Position numbers and translations under genes: made by a program
Shown: positions 1 through 9,982 of the stretch, in pieces
How the letters are laid out: every line of letters starts with the position of its first letter
Position numbering within the stretch: position 1 is the first letter of the stretch
The notes under the pieces: generated by a model
Seen by the model: only the letters and a program-made list of their open reading frames with translations
Databases searched by the model: none
Told to the model about the DNA's origin: nothing
Origin: Bacteroidales bacterium
GTDB taxonomy: Bacteria > Bacteroidota > Bacteroidia > Bacteroidales > Marinilabiliaceae
DNA: 64,000 nt
NCBI GenBank assembly: GCA_017960905.1
Contig: JAGCYH010000020.1
Span: 55,013 to 119,012, forward strand
Reading direction: 5' to 3'

Positions 1-1
1 G

Positions 2-3000
2 CTCAATTCGAAGTGGAAAATCAAAAGCGACCTGTTCACCAGCGTTTTCGGAAGCGACCGCATAACGATGAAACTGCAAGGACAAGCGAAAGTGAGCATC
101 GGCGTGCAGTACAACAAGATAAACAACCCGACGATGCAGGAGCGCATGCGCAAGACGACAAGTTTCGACTTCAACCAGTCGGTGCAGATGAACCTCAACT
201 CGCAAATAGGCGAGAAGATGAAACTGGCCATCAACTACAACACCGAAGCCACATTCGACTTTGAAAATCAGGTGAAACTCGACTACACAGGCACCGAGGA
301 CGACATAATACAAAACATCGAAGCCGGCAACATCACATGGACACTGCCAGGCACTCTGATACAAGGAAGCCAAAGTCTCTTTGGCTTCAAAACCGACATG
401 AAATTCGGCAAACTGACCGTCTCGACAGTCTTCTCGCAGAAGAAGGGCGAATCGTCGTCGGTATCGTTCCAAGGCGGTGCGACGCAGACCGAATACGAGA
501 TTGATGTGACTGACTATGAGCGCAATAAGCACTTCTTCCTGTCGCATCGGTTCAAAGAGTTGTACGACAACAGCCTTAAAGAGCTGCCGATAATCAACTC
601 GCCGATAACCATCAACAAGGTGGAAGTGTGGGTGACAAACACCACGGGCAACTACACCGACGCACGCAACGTAGTTGCGTTCGTGGATATGGCCGAGACG
701 GGCGACAACATCAGCGCGCAGTCGCTGTGGCACGGCACGGCGGGCGAATTTCCGTCGAACGATGCCAACAACCTCTACGAGAGCATCACAACAAACTATA
801 ACTCAGCGCGTTCGATAAGCGACGTAACGGCCACGTTCAGCAACCTCAGCGGAATGCGTGCCGGGCGCGACTACGAAAAAGTGGAGAGCGCACGAAAGCT
901 GACCAGCAGCGAATATACTCTGAATGAGAAACTTGGCTACATATCGCTCAACACGGCACTCAACAACAACGAAGTGCTTGCCGTAGCGTACCAATACACC
1001 TACCGCGGCAAAGTGTACACCGTAGGTGAGTTTTCGAACACAGGTGTCGATGCGCCCAACTGCCTGTATCTGAAATTGTTGAAAGGCACATCGCTCACAC
1101 CATCGTCGAAAAACTGGTCGTTGATGATGAAGAATATATACTCGCTGGGCTCGTATAACATTGAAAGCAAGAACTTTGAGCTGAATGTGGTTTACTACAA
1201 CGACTCAACATCGACCTACATAAACTACTTCAACGAGGGCCGTAAGCCTGCCGAAGGCGGGCTTAACGGCAAGACCTACCTCGAGATACTCAACTGCGAC
1301 CGACTAAACAGCAACAACGATGTGAGCGCCGATGGCAAATACGACTTTGTGAGCGGCTACACCATCGACCCAGCGAAGGGCAAAATCATATTTCCCACAC
1401 GCGAGCCATTCGGCAGTCACATAGCCAACCGACTGGCCAAAGAGCCCGAATTGGCGAAGAAATTCGCCTTCGACGCGCTCTACGACAGCACGCAAGTGTA
1501 CGCCAAACAGCAGTCGCACAAGAACAAGTTCAAGATACGCGGTTCGTACCAGTCGGAGTCGTCGAACGAGATAACGCTCAACGCCTTCAACCTCGCACCG
1601 GGCTCGGTGACGGTAACTGCTGGCGGACAGGTACTTACAGAAAATGTTGACTATACGGTAGATTACTCACTCGGACGAGTGAGAATATTGAACCAAGGCA
1701 TACTCAATTCGGGTACGGCAATCAATGTGTCGTACGAAAACCAGAGCGCCATAACCACTCTCACACAGACACTTCTGGGCGCTCACCTGAACTATGAGTT
1801 CAACAAAGACTTCAACGTTGGTGCGACAGTTATACACATGAAAGAGCGGCCACTGACGAACAAAGTCGCCTTTGGCGACGAAGCGGTGTCGAACACGATG
1901 CTCGGCATCAACACCGAATACAAGAAAGAGTTGCCATTCATCACGAAAGGTCTTGACGCACTGCCGTTTGTGAGCACGAAAGCGCAATCGAGCATCACCG
2001 TGGAAGCCGAGATGGCAAAACTGATAGCCGGCCACACGAAGTCGATCAACGCGGCCTACATCGACGACTTTGAAGGTTCGTCGGTGCCGTTCGACATCAA
2101 GGCGTGGACGGCGTGGAAGTTGGCGAGCAAGCCGCAAGGACAGCCCGAGCTTTTCGGCGACACCGAAAAGCTCAACGACCTCGGAACAGGCTTCGACAGA
2201 GCGCATTTGGCGTGGTACACCATCGACCCGCTCTTCCTGCGCAACATAACCACAACGCCGAAACACATCAAAAACGACTCGGAACAGCAGTCGAATCACT
2301 ACGTGCGCGAGGTTTACGACGAAGAGCTCTACCCGAACAAAGAATCGGCCTACGGCGAATCGACGAACATCTCGGTGCTCAACCTTGCCTACTATCCCAA
2401 GGAGCGCGGCTCGTACAACTTCACTACCAAGCTGACGCAAGACGGCTTCTTGCAGAATCCGGAAAACAACTGGGCGGGCATACAGCGCGCCCTCGACATA
2501 ACCGACTTTGAAAACTCAAACATCGAGTACATAGAGTTCTGGCTGCTCGACCCGTTCATCTACAACCCTACATCGACGACGGCGGGCGGCGACCTGTACT
2601 TCAACGTCGGCAGCATCTCGGAAGATGTTTTGCGCGATTCGCGCAAATCGTTCGAAAACGGTCTGCCCGTAGCCGGCGAGGACAACCACACCGACAGCAC
2701 CACATGGGGCCTCGTGTCGACCACAACGAGCATCATCAAAGGCTTCAACACCGACCCTGCTTCGATGAAGTCGCAGGACGTTGGTCTGAATGGCATGGCA
2801 TCGGACGCCGAGCGCGAATACTACACCGACTACATAGAGCAGATAAAGCAGATGCGCTCGTCGGGCGAGCTTAGCGAGACCGCCTACAACGCCATAATCA
2901 ACGACCCCGCAGCCGATGACTACCACTACTACCGCGGCGGCGACTACGATGACGCAAAAGTCTCTATTTTAGATCGTTACAAAAAGATAAACAATACCGA

Positions 3001-6000
3001 GGGCAACTCGTGCCCATCGGAATATTCGCCCGAAGCGTATTCGACAGCCGTCATCACACGCCCCGACAACGAGGACCTCAACGGCGACTACACGCTCAAC
3101 GAGACCGAAAGCTACTACCAGTACAAGATTTCGCTGCGCCCCGACAGCATGATTGTCGGTCATAACTACATAACCGACATGATGCAGACGAGCGTCAAGC
3201 TGAAAAACGGTAATACAGAGCAAGTTAAGTGGTATCAGTTTAAGATTCCGATCAACGCGCCCGACAAAGTTGTAGGCAACATCAGCGACATGAGCTCGAT
3301 GCAATTCATGCGAATGTTCCTCACCAACTTCACCGACACGTGCATTCTGCGTTTTGCAACGCTCGAACTTGTGAAGGGCGAATGGCGCAAATACACGCAA
3401 AACCTTTGGGAGCGCAACTCGAACCCCGTTTCGCAGACGCAGTTCACAACATCGACGGTAAACATCGAAGAGAACGACCGCCGCACGCCTATCAACTACG
3501 TGCTGCCGCCGGGCATCGACCGCACCATTGACCCGTCGAACCCTCAGCTGCGCCAGCTCAACGAGCAGGCTTACTCACTGAAAGTCATCGACTTAGGCAA
3601 TGCCGACGCGCGTGCCGTGTACAAAAATCTGAACATGGACATACGCAACTACAAACGCCTGAAGATGTACATTCACGCCGAAGCTGTCGATGGTTATCCG
3701 CTCGAAGACAACCAAATGTCGGCCTTCATACGCATCGGGTCGGACTACGAAGACAACTTCTACGAATACGAAATACCGTTGCGGCTTACGCCGCACGGCA
3801 CCTACTCCGACAACAGCGAGAGCGACCAGTATATGGTTTGGCCCGAAGAGAACGAAGTGAACATACCACTTGAGCTCTTCACCAAAGCCAAACTCGCACG
3901 CAACGAAGCGCGTCGCGCAGCCGGCTCAAATATCACACTGCAAGACATTTACTCGATTTCGGACCCCGACAAGATAAACAACAACGTACGCATCAAAGGC
4001 AACCCGTCGCTGGGGAATGTGGTAACGATGATGATAGGCCTCAGAGCGCGTGGTGCAGGGCTGAAATCAGCCGAGATATGGGTCAACGAGCTGCGCCTCA
4101 CCGACTTCGACGAGTCGGGCGGCTGGGCCGCCCGAGGTCGCGCCACGCTTAAGCTGGCCGATATTGGTTCAATATCGGCGTCGGGGCAATACTCGAGCGT
4201 CGGGTTCGGAAGCATCGACCAGAGCGTACACGAGCGCAGCATTGAGGCCAACAAGCAGTTCGACGTATCTACCAACCTCGAACTCAGCAAGTTCATCGGT
4301 CCCGACTCGCGCCTGTCGATACCGTTCTACGCAGGCTACAGCCGCAAAGTGGAGACACCGAAATACTCGCCTTACGACACCGACGTAAGGCTGAAAACCG
4401 TTCTCGACGATGCCGAGAACAAGAGCGAGAAAGACAGTCTGAAAGACCTGTCGCTCACCACCGAGACAACGCGAAGCCTCAACCTGTCGAACGTCAGAAT
4501 AAAACCTGCGAAAGGCAAGAAAGTGCAGATTTACTCACCGTCGAACCTGTCGGCATCGTACTCATACACAGAGACTAAGATAACCAATCCGGCGACGCAG
4601 TACGACCTGTCGAAAAACGTCAACGGCACTATCGGCTATAGCTACTCGACATCGGCAAAAGCCATCGAACCGCTTAAAAATCTGAAACTTAAGTCGAAAG
4701 CCTTTGATTTGATCAAAGACTTCAACTTCTACCTCACGCCGACGCTTATCTCGTACCGCTGGGAGCTGGCGCGCGACTACCAAGAGACGCAGAAACGCAA
4801 CGTAACGAACCCCGATTACAAGGTGCCAGTGAGCGTAAGCAAGGACTTCAACTGGAACCGCTATTTCGACCTGAAATACAACCTCTCGCGCGGCTTGCGC
4901 CTGAGCATCAACGCCACCACCAACGCCCGCATCGACGAGCCCGAAGGCGCTGTGAACAAAGACCTCTACCACGACGAGTACTATCACTGGCGCGACTCGG
5001 TATGGTCGAACATTACCAAATTCGGCCGCGTAACGAACTACCAGCACACTGGCGACTTAAGTTACACTGTACCAATCAACAAGCTGCCGTATCTCGACTT
5101 CCTTTCGGCCACGGCGCAGTACAAAGGAACGTACATCTGGCAGGCCGGCGCGCTCAATACCGAATACGAGTGGGGCAACATCATACAAAACCAAAACACC
5201 AAGCAAATCAACGGAATGGCCAATCTTTCAACCATTTACAACAAATCGGACTATCTGAAAGATATATACAACAAATACAACTACTCGTCGAGCAACCGCA
5301 ATCAGAAGAAGAGCACAACTGCGTCGCAGACAGTGCGTTACACGCAGAACAACCTACAACTGACTGCAGGCGAGCCTGTTCGGATAAAGCACAACCTGAA
5401 GACAGCCGACATCACCGCCCGCGCATACGACGAGTCGGGACGAGGCGTGAAGGGCAGTGTGAAAGCCATCGACGCCAACACCGCCGAATTCACACCGCAG
5501 ACCAACGCGGCCAAAGGCCGCGTGATAATAACCGGCACCATCACCGAAGAGACAAGTCCGGCAAAAGTGGTACGCGACGTGTTTATGATTGCGCTCACCT
5601 CGTTTAAGAACCTGAGTGTCAATTATTCAGAGAACAACTCAACACGCCTGCCAGGATACCTGCCAGGCAGCCACTTCGCTGGCACCGACAAGTTCAACGG
5701 CTCACGCGCGCCTGGCTTCGGATTCATCGCGGGCTTCCAAGACCGCGACTTTGCCCTCAAAGCTGTCGAAAAAGGCTGGCTGACAACCGACACCACCCTG
5801 CTCGAGCCGTACACCATGACGCGCTCTAAATCGCTGCAGGTGAGAGCCTCGTTCGAGATGTTCAAAGCGCTGAAAGTAGAACTCACCGCATCGCACAACC
5901 ACGACAACCGCATGACCGAATACTACGTATTCGACGCGGCGGGCTTCAACGGTGTGTACAACACCGTTGAAACAGGCAGCATGTCGATGACTTACAACAT

Positions 6001-7012
6001 GTTCGGCACGGCGTTCAAAGCCGTGAAGAAGACTGGCGCACTGCAGTCGGAAGTGTACGACGACTTCCTCGCCGCCCGCTCGCGCATCTCGCAGCGCATG
6101 GGACAGACACGCGACGGGCACAGCTTCCCAACAACGGGCGCATACGCCGGCTTCGCGCCTAAAGGCACTCGCTACGACGCCTCTGCTTCGGCATCCGACG
6201 GCACCACCGACGGCTACGGACTCACATCGCAAGACGTGCTCATTCCGGCCTTCTTATCGGCCTATTCGGGCAAAAAAGCCGACAAGATATTCCTCGACTT
6301 CATTCCGGGAGCAAAACACATGCGACCCAACTGGAAAGTAACGTTCAGCGGCCTCAACAACATAAAGGCTCTCAAGGACATAGCCCGCAACATAGAAATA
6401 TCGCACTCGTACACCTCGAAGTACTCCGTGGGCTCGTACGAGACCAACCTCGAGTGGGTGCGCTCGGGCGACGGAATGTCGTACATACGCGATGCGCAGG
6501 ACAACTTCATCCCTCAGTATCAGGCAAATACAATATCGCTTTCGGACCAGCTCAACCCGCTGATACAGATAAGCGCCACAATGATAAACAACCTGACAGC
6601 AAGCATAGGCAGCAACCGCTCGCGCACCATATCGCTCAACCTGGCCAACAACCAGATTACCGAGAACTACAGCCGCGACTGGACTCTGAGCCTCGGATAC
6701 CGCTTCGACAAGCTGAAGCTCTTCTCGAGCAAAGACGACAAACAAAGCGGCAACAACGACCTCAACCTCACACTCGGCATCTCACAACGCGACAACTTCA
6801 CGATACTCAGGCATATAGAAGAGCGCAACAACGAGCTGGCTTCGGGCACCAAAACCACTTCGGTGAAGTTCTCGGCCGACTACGCCTTCTCGCAGAAATT
6901 CAGCATGCAATTCTACTACGACCAGTCGCTCGCTAAGCCATACATATCTTCGTCGTACCCGACGAACAACATCAACGTAGGCATAAGCCTGCAACTGTCG
7001 CTGTCGGAATGA
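2..7012 (+). CDS. sprA: SprA/Sov-family T9SS outer-membrane translocon protein, 5' end cut by window edge
   Basis: This is the giant outer-membrane beta-barrel of the type IX secretion system, through which cargo with C-terminal sorting domains leaves the cell. The reading frame is open from base 2, before the first in-frame ATG at 68, and the upstream codons already read like SprA, so the gene is truncated by the window and not started at 68. About 2336 residues are present; family members run to roughly 2400, so about the first hundred residues are missing. Visible family features are the AYIDDFEGS motif (bases about 2053-2080), the GGWAARG motif near 4120, very high Asp/Asn/Tyr content and alternating beta-strand pattern throughout, and a C-terminal strand ending in LSLSE. 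tsaE follows after 24 bases. Two likely cargo proteins of this system lie further on, at 20225-22885 and 59214-63599. Identification is confident. Confidence 0.93.
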   Translation, partial: LNSKWKIKSDLFTSVFGSDRITMKLQGQAKVSIGVQYNKINNPTMQERMRKTTSFDFNQSVQMNLNSQIGEKMKLAINYNTEATFDFENQVKLDYTGTEDDIIQNIEAGNITWTLPGTLIQGSQSLFGFKTDMKFGKLTVSTVFSQKKGESSSVSFQGGATQTEYEIDVTDYERNKHFFLSHRFKELYDNSLKELPIINSPITINKVEVWVTNTTGNYTDARNVVAFVDMAETGDNISAQSLWHGTAGEFPSNDANNLYESITTNYNSARSISDVTATFSNLSGMRAGRDYEKVESARKLTSSEYTLNEKLGYISLNTALNNNEVLAVAYQYTYRGKVYTVGEFSNTGVDAPNCLYLKLLKGTSLTPSSKNWSLMMKNIYSLGSYNIESKNFELNVVYYNDSTSTYINYFNEGRKPAEGGLNGKTYLEILNCDRLNSNNDVSADGKYDFVSGYTIDPAKGKIIFPTREPFGSHIANRLAKEPELAKKFAFDALYDSTQVYAKQQSHKNKFKIRGSYQSESSNEITLNAFNLAPGSVTVTAGGQVLTENVDYTVDYSLGRVRILNQGILNSGTAINVSYENQSAITTLTQTLLGAHLNYEFNKDFNVGATVIHMKERPLTNKVAFGDEAVSNTMLGINTEYKKELPFITKGLDALPFVSTKAQSSITVEAEMAKLIAGHTKSINAAYIDDFEGSSVPFDIKAWTAWKLASKPQGQPELFGDTEKLNDLGTGFDRAHLAWYTIDPLFLRNITTTPKHIKNDSEQQSNHYVREVYDEELYPNKESAYGESTNISVLNLAYYPKERGSYNFTTKLTQDGFLQNPENNWAGIQRALDITDFENSNIEYIEFWLLDPFIYNPTSTTAGGDLYFNVGSISEDVLRDSRKSFENGLPVAGEDNHTDSTTWGLVSTTTSIIKGFNTDPASMKSQDVGLNGMASDAEREYYTDYIEQIKQMRSSGELSETAYNAIINDPAADDYHYYRGGDYDDAKVSILDRYKKINNTEGNSCPSEYSPEAYSTAVITRPDNEDLNGDYTLNETESYYQYKISLRPDSMIVGHNYITDMMQTSVKLKNGNTEQVKWYQFKIPINAPDKVVGNISDMSSMQFMRMFLTNFTDTCILRFATLELVKGEWRKYTQNLWERNSNPVSQTQFTTSTVNIEENDRRTPINYVLPPGIDRTIDPSNPQLRQLNEQAYSLKVIDLGNADARAVYKNLNMDIRNYKRLKMYIHAEAVDGYPLEDNQMSAFIRIGSDYEDNFYEYEIPLRLTPHGTYSDNSESDQYMVWPEENEVNIPLELFTKAKLARNEARRAAGSNITLQDIYSISDPDKINNNVRIKGNPSLGNVVTMMIGLRARGAGLKSAEIWVNELRLTDFDESGGWAARGRATLKLADIGSISASGQYSSVGFGSIDQSVHERSIEANKQFDVSTNLELSKFIGPDSRLSIPFYAGYSRKVETPKYSPYDTDVRLKTVLDDAENKSEKDSLKDLSLTTETTRSLNLSNVRIKPAKGKKVQIYSPSNLSASYSYTETKITNPATQYDLSKNVNGTIGYSYSTSAKAIEPLKNLKLKSKAFDLIKDFNFYLTPTLISYRWELARDYQETQKRNVTNPDYKVPVSVSKDFNWNRYFDLKYNLSRGLRLSINATTNARIDEPEGAVNKDLYHDEYYHWRDSVWSNITKFGRVTNYQHTGDLSYTVPINKLPYLDFLSATAQYKGTYIWQAGALNTEYEWGNIIQNQNTKQINGMANLSTIYNKSDYLKDIYNKYNYSSSNRNQKKSTTASQTVRYTQNNLQLTAGEPVRIKHNLKTADITARAYDESGRGVKGSVKAIDANTAEFTPQTNAAKGRVIITGTITEETSPAKVVRDVFMIALTSFKNLSVNYSENNSTRLPGYLPGSHFAGTDKFNGSRAPGFGFIAGFQDRDFALKAVEKGWLTTDTTLLEPYTMTRSKSLQVRASFEMFKALKVELTASHNHDNRMTEYYVFDAAGFNGVYNTVETGSMSMTYNMFGTAFKAVKKTGALQSEVYDDFLAARSRISQRMGQTRDGHSFPTTGAYAGFAPKGTRYDASASASDGTTDGYGLTSQDVLIPAFLSAYSGKKADKIFLDFIPGAKHMRPNWKVTFSGLNNIKALKDIARNIEISHSYTSKYSVGSYETNLEWVRSGDGMSYIRDAQDNFIPQYQANTISLSDQLNPLIQISATMINNLTASIGSNRSRTISLNLANNQITENYSRDWTLSLGYRFDKLKLFSSKDDKQSGNNDLNLTLGISQRDNFTILRHIEERNNELASGTKTTSVKFSADYAFSQKFSMQFYYDQSLAKPYISSSYPTNNINVGISLQLSLSE

Positions 7013-7036
7013 CATAACGCATAAAAACTTGAAACA

Positions 7037-7450
7037 ATGACATTTACAATCGACACCCTCGAAGAGCTCGGCGCTAAAGCGCCGGCGATACTGAAAGCCT
7101 TCGGCGACAAGCGAATAATAACCTTCGACGCGCCCATGGGCGCGGGCAAGACTACCCTCATCAAAGCCCTCTGCGACGCCATCGGCACCAACAGCATTGT
7201 GAACAGTCCGACCTTCGCCATCATCAACGACTACGAGACACTCAGCGGCGAATCCATCTTCCACTTCGACATGTACCGACTCAAAAACATCGGCGAGGCC
7301 ATCGACATGGGCTTCGAAGACTACTTATACTCAGGCAGTTACTGCTTCATCGAATGGCCCGAAATCATTGAGCGTCTCCTACCCGACGAACGCTGCAACG
7401 TAAAGATTACCGTGGGCGAAAAAGGCGAAAGAATAGTAGAGGTGGACTAA
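7037..7450 (+). CDS. tsaE: tRNA threonylcarbamoyladenosine biosynthesis ATPase TsaE
   Basis: TsaE is the small P-loop ATPase that works with TsaB and TsaD to put the t6A modification on ANN-decoding tRNAs. The 137-residue length is usual for the family. The Walker A loop GAGKTT lies near residues 35-40. It is followed by the SPTF motif near residue 57, HFDMYRL near 75-81 and a conserved EWPE near 112-115, in family order. It starts 24 bases after the sprA stop and is probably co-transcribed with it. No promoter box is visible in the gap. Confidence 0.93.
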   Translation: MTFTIDTLEELGAKAPAILKAFGDKRIITFDAPMGAGKTTLIKALCDAIGTNSIVNSPTFAIINDYETLSGESIFHFDMYRLKNIGEAIDMGFEDYLYSGSYCFIEWPEIIERLLPDERCNVKITVGEKGERIVEVD

Positions 7451-7472
7451 AAAGCTACCGCCTCAGTTTTTT

Positions 7473-7499
7473 GTTTTCTGAGAGAAAACACTATCTTTG
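7473..7499 (+). promoter_or_regulatory. Palindrome-promoter copy 1, ahead of the AAA/PD-(D/E)XK gene
   Basis: GTTTTCT and AGAAAAC form 7-base arms around a GAG loop (7473-7489). Two bases later comes TATCTTTG (7492-7499), matching the Bacteroidetes -7 box TAnnTTTG. The palindrome occupies the region where the -33 contact would fall, so a protein bound there could block or recruit RNA polymerase. The same 27 bases recur exactly at 9381-9407. The start codon of the next gene is 37 bases downstream. Confidence 0.6.
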
Positions 7500-7535
7500 C
7501 AATCAGCAAACAAATGTAGTAACACAATATAAGCC

Positions 7536-9113
7536 ATGGAACAGCAACTGAAGAATCTGCCAATAGGCATACAGAACTTCGAGAGCCTTCGCAACGACGG
7601 CTATCTCTATGTTGACAAAACTGCTTTGATATACAAACTTGTATCTACGGGCCGTTACTATTTCCTCTCGCGCCCACGCAGATTTGGCAAAAGCTTGTTA
7701 ATAAGCACTTTGGAAGCGTATTTTCAAGGCAAGAAAGAATTGTTCAACGGACTTGCCGTTGAACAACTTGAAACAAAATGGGAAGAACACCCTGTTCTGC
7801 ATCTGGATTTGAATACTGAAGATTATAAAACACCAACGGCTTTAAAAGACAAACTGAATCTGGCATTAGCCAATTGGGAAGAGCTCTACGGCAGCAACTC
7901 AAATGAGAGGTCGCTTGGTACACGTTTCGAAGGCATTATCCGCCGCGCCTACGAAAAGACTGGCCGCCGCGTGGTGATTCTTGTCGACGAATACGACAAG
8001 CCTATGCTGCAAGTTATTGGTAATGAAGAACTTCAGAATGAATACCGCGGCACGCTCAAAGGTTTCTACGGCGCACTCAAAAGTATGGACGGCTGCATAA
8101 AGTTCGCACTGCTCACTGGCGTTACAAAATTCGGTAAAGTGAGCGTCTTCAGCGACTTGAACAACCTGAGTGACATATCAATGGATAGCCGCTATTACAA
8201 TATTTGTGGCATTGATAATGAAGAACTTAACGGCGTTATGCGCCCATACGTTGAGCGACTTGCCAAGGCAAAAAGCATAAGCATCGACGCCGCATACGCC
8301 GAGATGAAACGGCGGTACGATGGCTACCATTTCGCTGATAATGTAGGCGGTATGTACAACCCTTTCAGCGTGCTCAACACGCTCGATAGGTGCGAGTTCG
8401 GCAGCTACTGGTTCGAGACCGGCACCCCGACATATCTGGTTGAGCTGCTTAAAACGCACAACTACAAGCTTGAGCAGATGGCTAACGACGTGTCGGATGC
8501 CGATGCGCTCAACTCTATCGACTCAACATCGACCAACCCCATACCCGTAATCTTCCAAAGCGGCTATCTGACTATCAAAGGTTACGACGAGCGATTCGGT
8601 GTTTACAAGTTGGGATTCCCCAACGAGGAGGTAAAAGAGGGCTTTATGCGTTATCTGCTGCCCAGTTATACATCTTCGGTTGAGCAGGGGAAAGCCAAAT
8701 TCCACATTATGAATTTCGTGCGAGAGGTCGAGAATGGCCAGGTTGACGCGTTTATGCAGCGGCTGAAAAGCTATATGGCTGATATACCGTACAACCATTC
8801 GGCAAAAATTGCCGAGGTAAACTTTCAGAATGTGCTGTTTCTGCTTTGCAACCTTTGCGGGCTCTACACCAAAGCCGAATACTCAACAGCCGATGGCCGC
8901 ATTGATATGCTCATTGAGACGGCCGACTATGTCTATATCTTTGAGTTCAAGTACAATAAGAGCGCCAGTGCCGCTCTGCAACAGATAAAAGACAACAACT
9001 ACGCCGAACCCTTCCGCGCGAGCGGCAAAAAGATATTCCTCATTGGCGTGAACTTCCAAAACAGGAAACCACGCGGAATAGAACGCTATGTTGTGGAAGA
9101 GATAAACAATTGA
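7536..9113 (+). CDS. AAA-ATPase-like protein with C-terminal PD-(D/E)XK nuclease-like domain
   Basis: Member of the family that joins an AAA-ATPase-like domain (Pfam AAA-ATPase_like) to a PD-(D/E)XK domain (PDDEXK_9), abundant and multi-copy in Bacteroidetes; the biological role is not established. In the 525 residues the P-loop-like SRPRRFGKS lies at about 45-53 and the Walker B-like VILVDEYDKP at about 147-156. The WYDGY-type family motif appears as RYDGYHF near 266. The nuclease-type triad D457, E470, K472 sits in the C-terminal domain (GRID, then EFK), all intact. The ATG at 7536 follows the palindrome-promoter at 7473-7499. It is complete, unlike its relative at 23670, which carries an internal stop. 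It stands alone, so it may be an accessory gene inserted between tsaE and downstream genes. Confidence 0.85.
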   Translation: MEQQLKNLPIGIQNFESLRNDGYLYVDKTALIYKLVSTGRYYFLSRPRRFGKSLLISTLEAYFQGKKELFNGLAVEQLETKWEEHPVLHLDLNTEDYKTPTALKDKLNLALANWEELYGSNSNERSLGTRFEGIIRRAYEKTGRRVVILVDEYDKPMLQVIGNEELQNEYRGTLKGFYGALKSMDGCIKFALLTGVTKFGKVSVFSDLNNLSDISMDSRYYNICGIDNEELNGVMRPYVERLAKAKSISIDAAYAEMKRRYDGYHFADNVGGMYNPFSVLNTLDRCEFGSYWFETGTPTYLVELLKTHNYKLEQMANDVSDADALNSIDSTSTNPIPVIFQSGYLTIKGYDERFGVYKLGFPNEEVKEGFMRYLLPSYTSSVEQGKAKFHIMNFVREVENGQVDAFMQRLKSYMADIPYNHSAKIAEVNFQNVLFLLCNLCGLYTKAEYSTADGRIDMLIETADYVYIFEFKYNKSASAALQQIKDNNYAEPFRASGKKIFLIGVNFQNRKPRGIERYVVEEINN

Positions 9114-9137
9114 AACAAAGCAACATCACCTAATGTA

Positions 9138-9158
9138 ATTAACCGAACGAATGACGCC
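9138..9158. repeat. Short GC-rich inverted repeat in the 9114-9520 gap
   Basis: GACGCC and GGCGTC form a small hairpin around ATAC in this spot, and a CACGGCCGTG palindrome follows about 40 bases on. They start a 407-base gene-free stretch that goes on with the hairpin trio (9253-9333) and the long palindrome (9372-9407). No coding pattern is visible on either strand. Confidence 0.4.
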
Positions 9159-9252
9159 ATACGGCGTCGGGCGAAAATTCAGACGCACGGCCGTGTGTCT
9201 CTGCACATTTCACTTTACTCTTTATACTTTACTCTTTTGTGTTCCAGACAAC

Positions 9253-9333
9253 GCCCTGAAAGGGCATAAAGCCATAGCCCAAGGCAACGCCTTGGGGAAC
9301 AAATGCACACCATTGTTTTCGCGCTGAAAGCGC
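9253..9333. repeat. Trio of small GC-rich hairpins (dispersed-repeat-like element)
   Basis: Three hairpins follow one another: GCCCT-gaa-AGGGC (9253-9265), CCCAAGGC-aac-GCCTTGGG (9278-9296) and GCGCT-gaa-AGCGC (9321-9333). Two share a GAA loop. They resemble the short palindromic elements scattered through Bacteroidales genomes that are often mis-called as small hypothetical proteins. A minus-strand frame across them (9215-9541) is best explained that way and is not listed as a gene. Confidence 0.55.
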
Positions 9334-9371
9334 AAAAGTTTTCTGAACCACAGAACACACAAAAAAAACGG

Positions 9372-9407
9372 AAAGATAGTGTTTTCTGAGAGAAAACACT
9401 ATCTTTG
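9372..9407 (+). promoter_or_regulatory. Palindrome-promoter copy 2, with 16-base perfect arms
   Basis: AAAGATAGTGTTTTCT and its exact reverse complement flank a GAG loop (9372-9406). The right arm contains the -7 box TATCTTTG (9400-9407). Bases 9381-9407 are identical to 7473-7499. The left arm extends the palindrome so that a near -7 box (TATCTTTC) also faces the other way. A 113-base leader separates it from the small membrane protein at 9521. Confidence 0.6.
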
Positions 9408-9520
9408 TACTTGTGAACCGATGCAAGCAAGTGCCTACGCCGGACAGAGTTAGCCAAGGCCGCCCCCTTGTTGAACACTAATGCTAAAATGATATTTAGA
9501 ATAATAAAAAGACAAAGACT

Positions 9521-9982
9521 ATGATTCATCTCAAAAAACAAGATATTGGCTTTTTAAAACTCTTCACTTTATATCAAATAGTGGAGATTTTGGTTTGGTT
9601 TGCTTTTAGCTTTTTAATAATGTACATCAAGATGAAAACCAACAATAATACAGAAGAAGAAATTAATCATTTTGCTTGGCTATTTGAGTGGTACTTCTAT
9701 GGTTTAGGATTTGCTATTCAGTATGTTGTTATAATTATCCTATGGATTGGTAGTATTTTTATGGACACTACGCTTTTACGAACAATCAAGATAACATTGT
9801 ATTGTAACCTAGATTTGATAATCACTCTCTTTGCTCCAATGGCTATGTTTTTTTTCTTCTCAAATGATAAGGCGTACAATAGTTTTATATATTGGATACT
9901 CGTTTTAGCATTATTGGTCATTTGTTCAAAAGTAATGTTCTTTAAGTACTATAAAAAGCGTTTCGGTCTTCGTTCGGCGTAG
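9521..9982 (+). CDS. Small hypothetical membrane protein, four predicted transmembrane helices
   Basis: I do not recognise a family. The 153-residue product is hydrophobic, with likely membrane helices near residues 13-36, 60-84, 92-115 and 120-142. A short charged loop (NNNTEEEIN) lies between the first two, and a basic tail follows the last. Base composition is far more AT-rich than the neighbouring housekeeping genes, suggesting recent acquisition or weak selection. The last codons and the stop lie inside the palindrome at 9972-10001, so the C-terminus appears to be supplied by that element. Its likely promoter is the palindrome-promoter at 9372-9407. Reality as a gene is probable but not certain. 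Confidence 0.6.
   Translation: MIHLKKQDIGFLKLFTLYQIVEILVWFAFSFLIMYIKMKTNNNTEEEINHFAWLFEWYFYGLGFAIQYVVIIILWIGSIFMDTTLLRTIKITLYCNLDLIITLFAPMAMFFFFSNDKAYNSFIYWILVLALLVICSKVMFFKYYKKRFGLRSA

Noticed and set aside
68..70. ATG as true start of sprA
   Set aside because: The frame is open to base 2 with SprA-like sequence before this ATG, so it is an internal methionine.
1667..2440. Long minus-strand open frame inside sprA
   Set aside because: Shadow of the high-GC sprA codon pattern; Arg/Val-rich composition and no recognisable domain.
9215..9541. Minus-strand hypothetical protein across the hairpin trio
   Set aside because: Its sequence is produced by the palindromic elements and it overlaps the promoter of the membrane protein gene.
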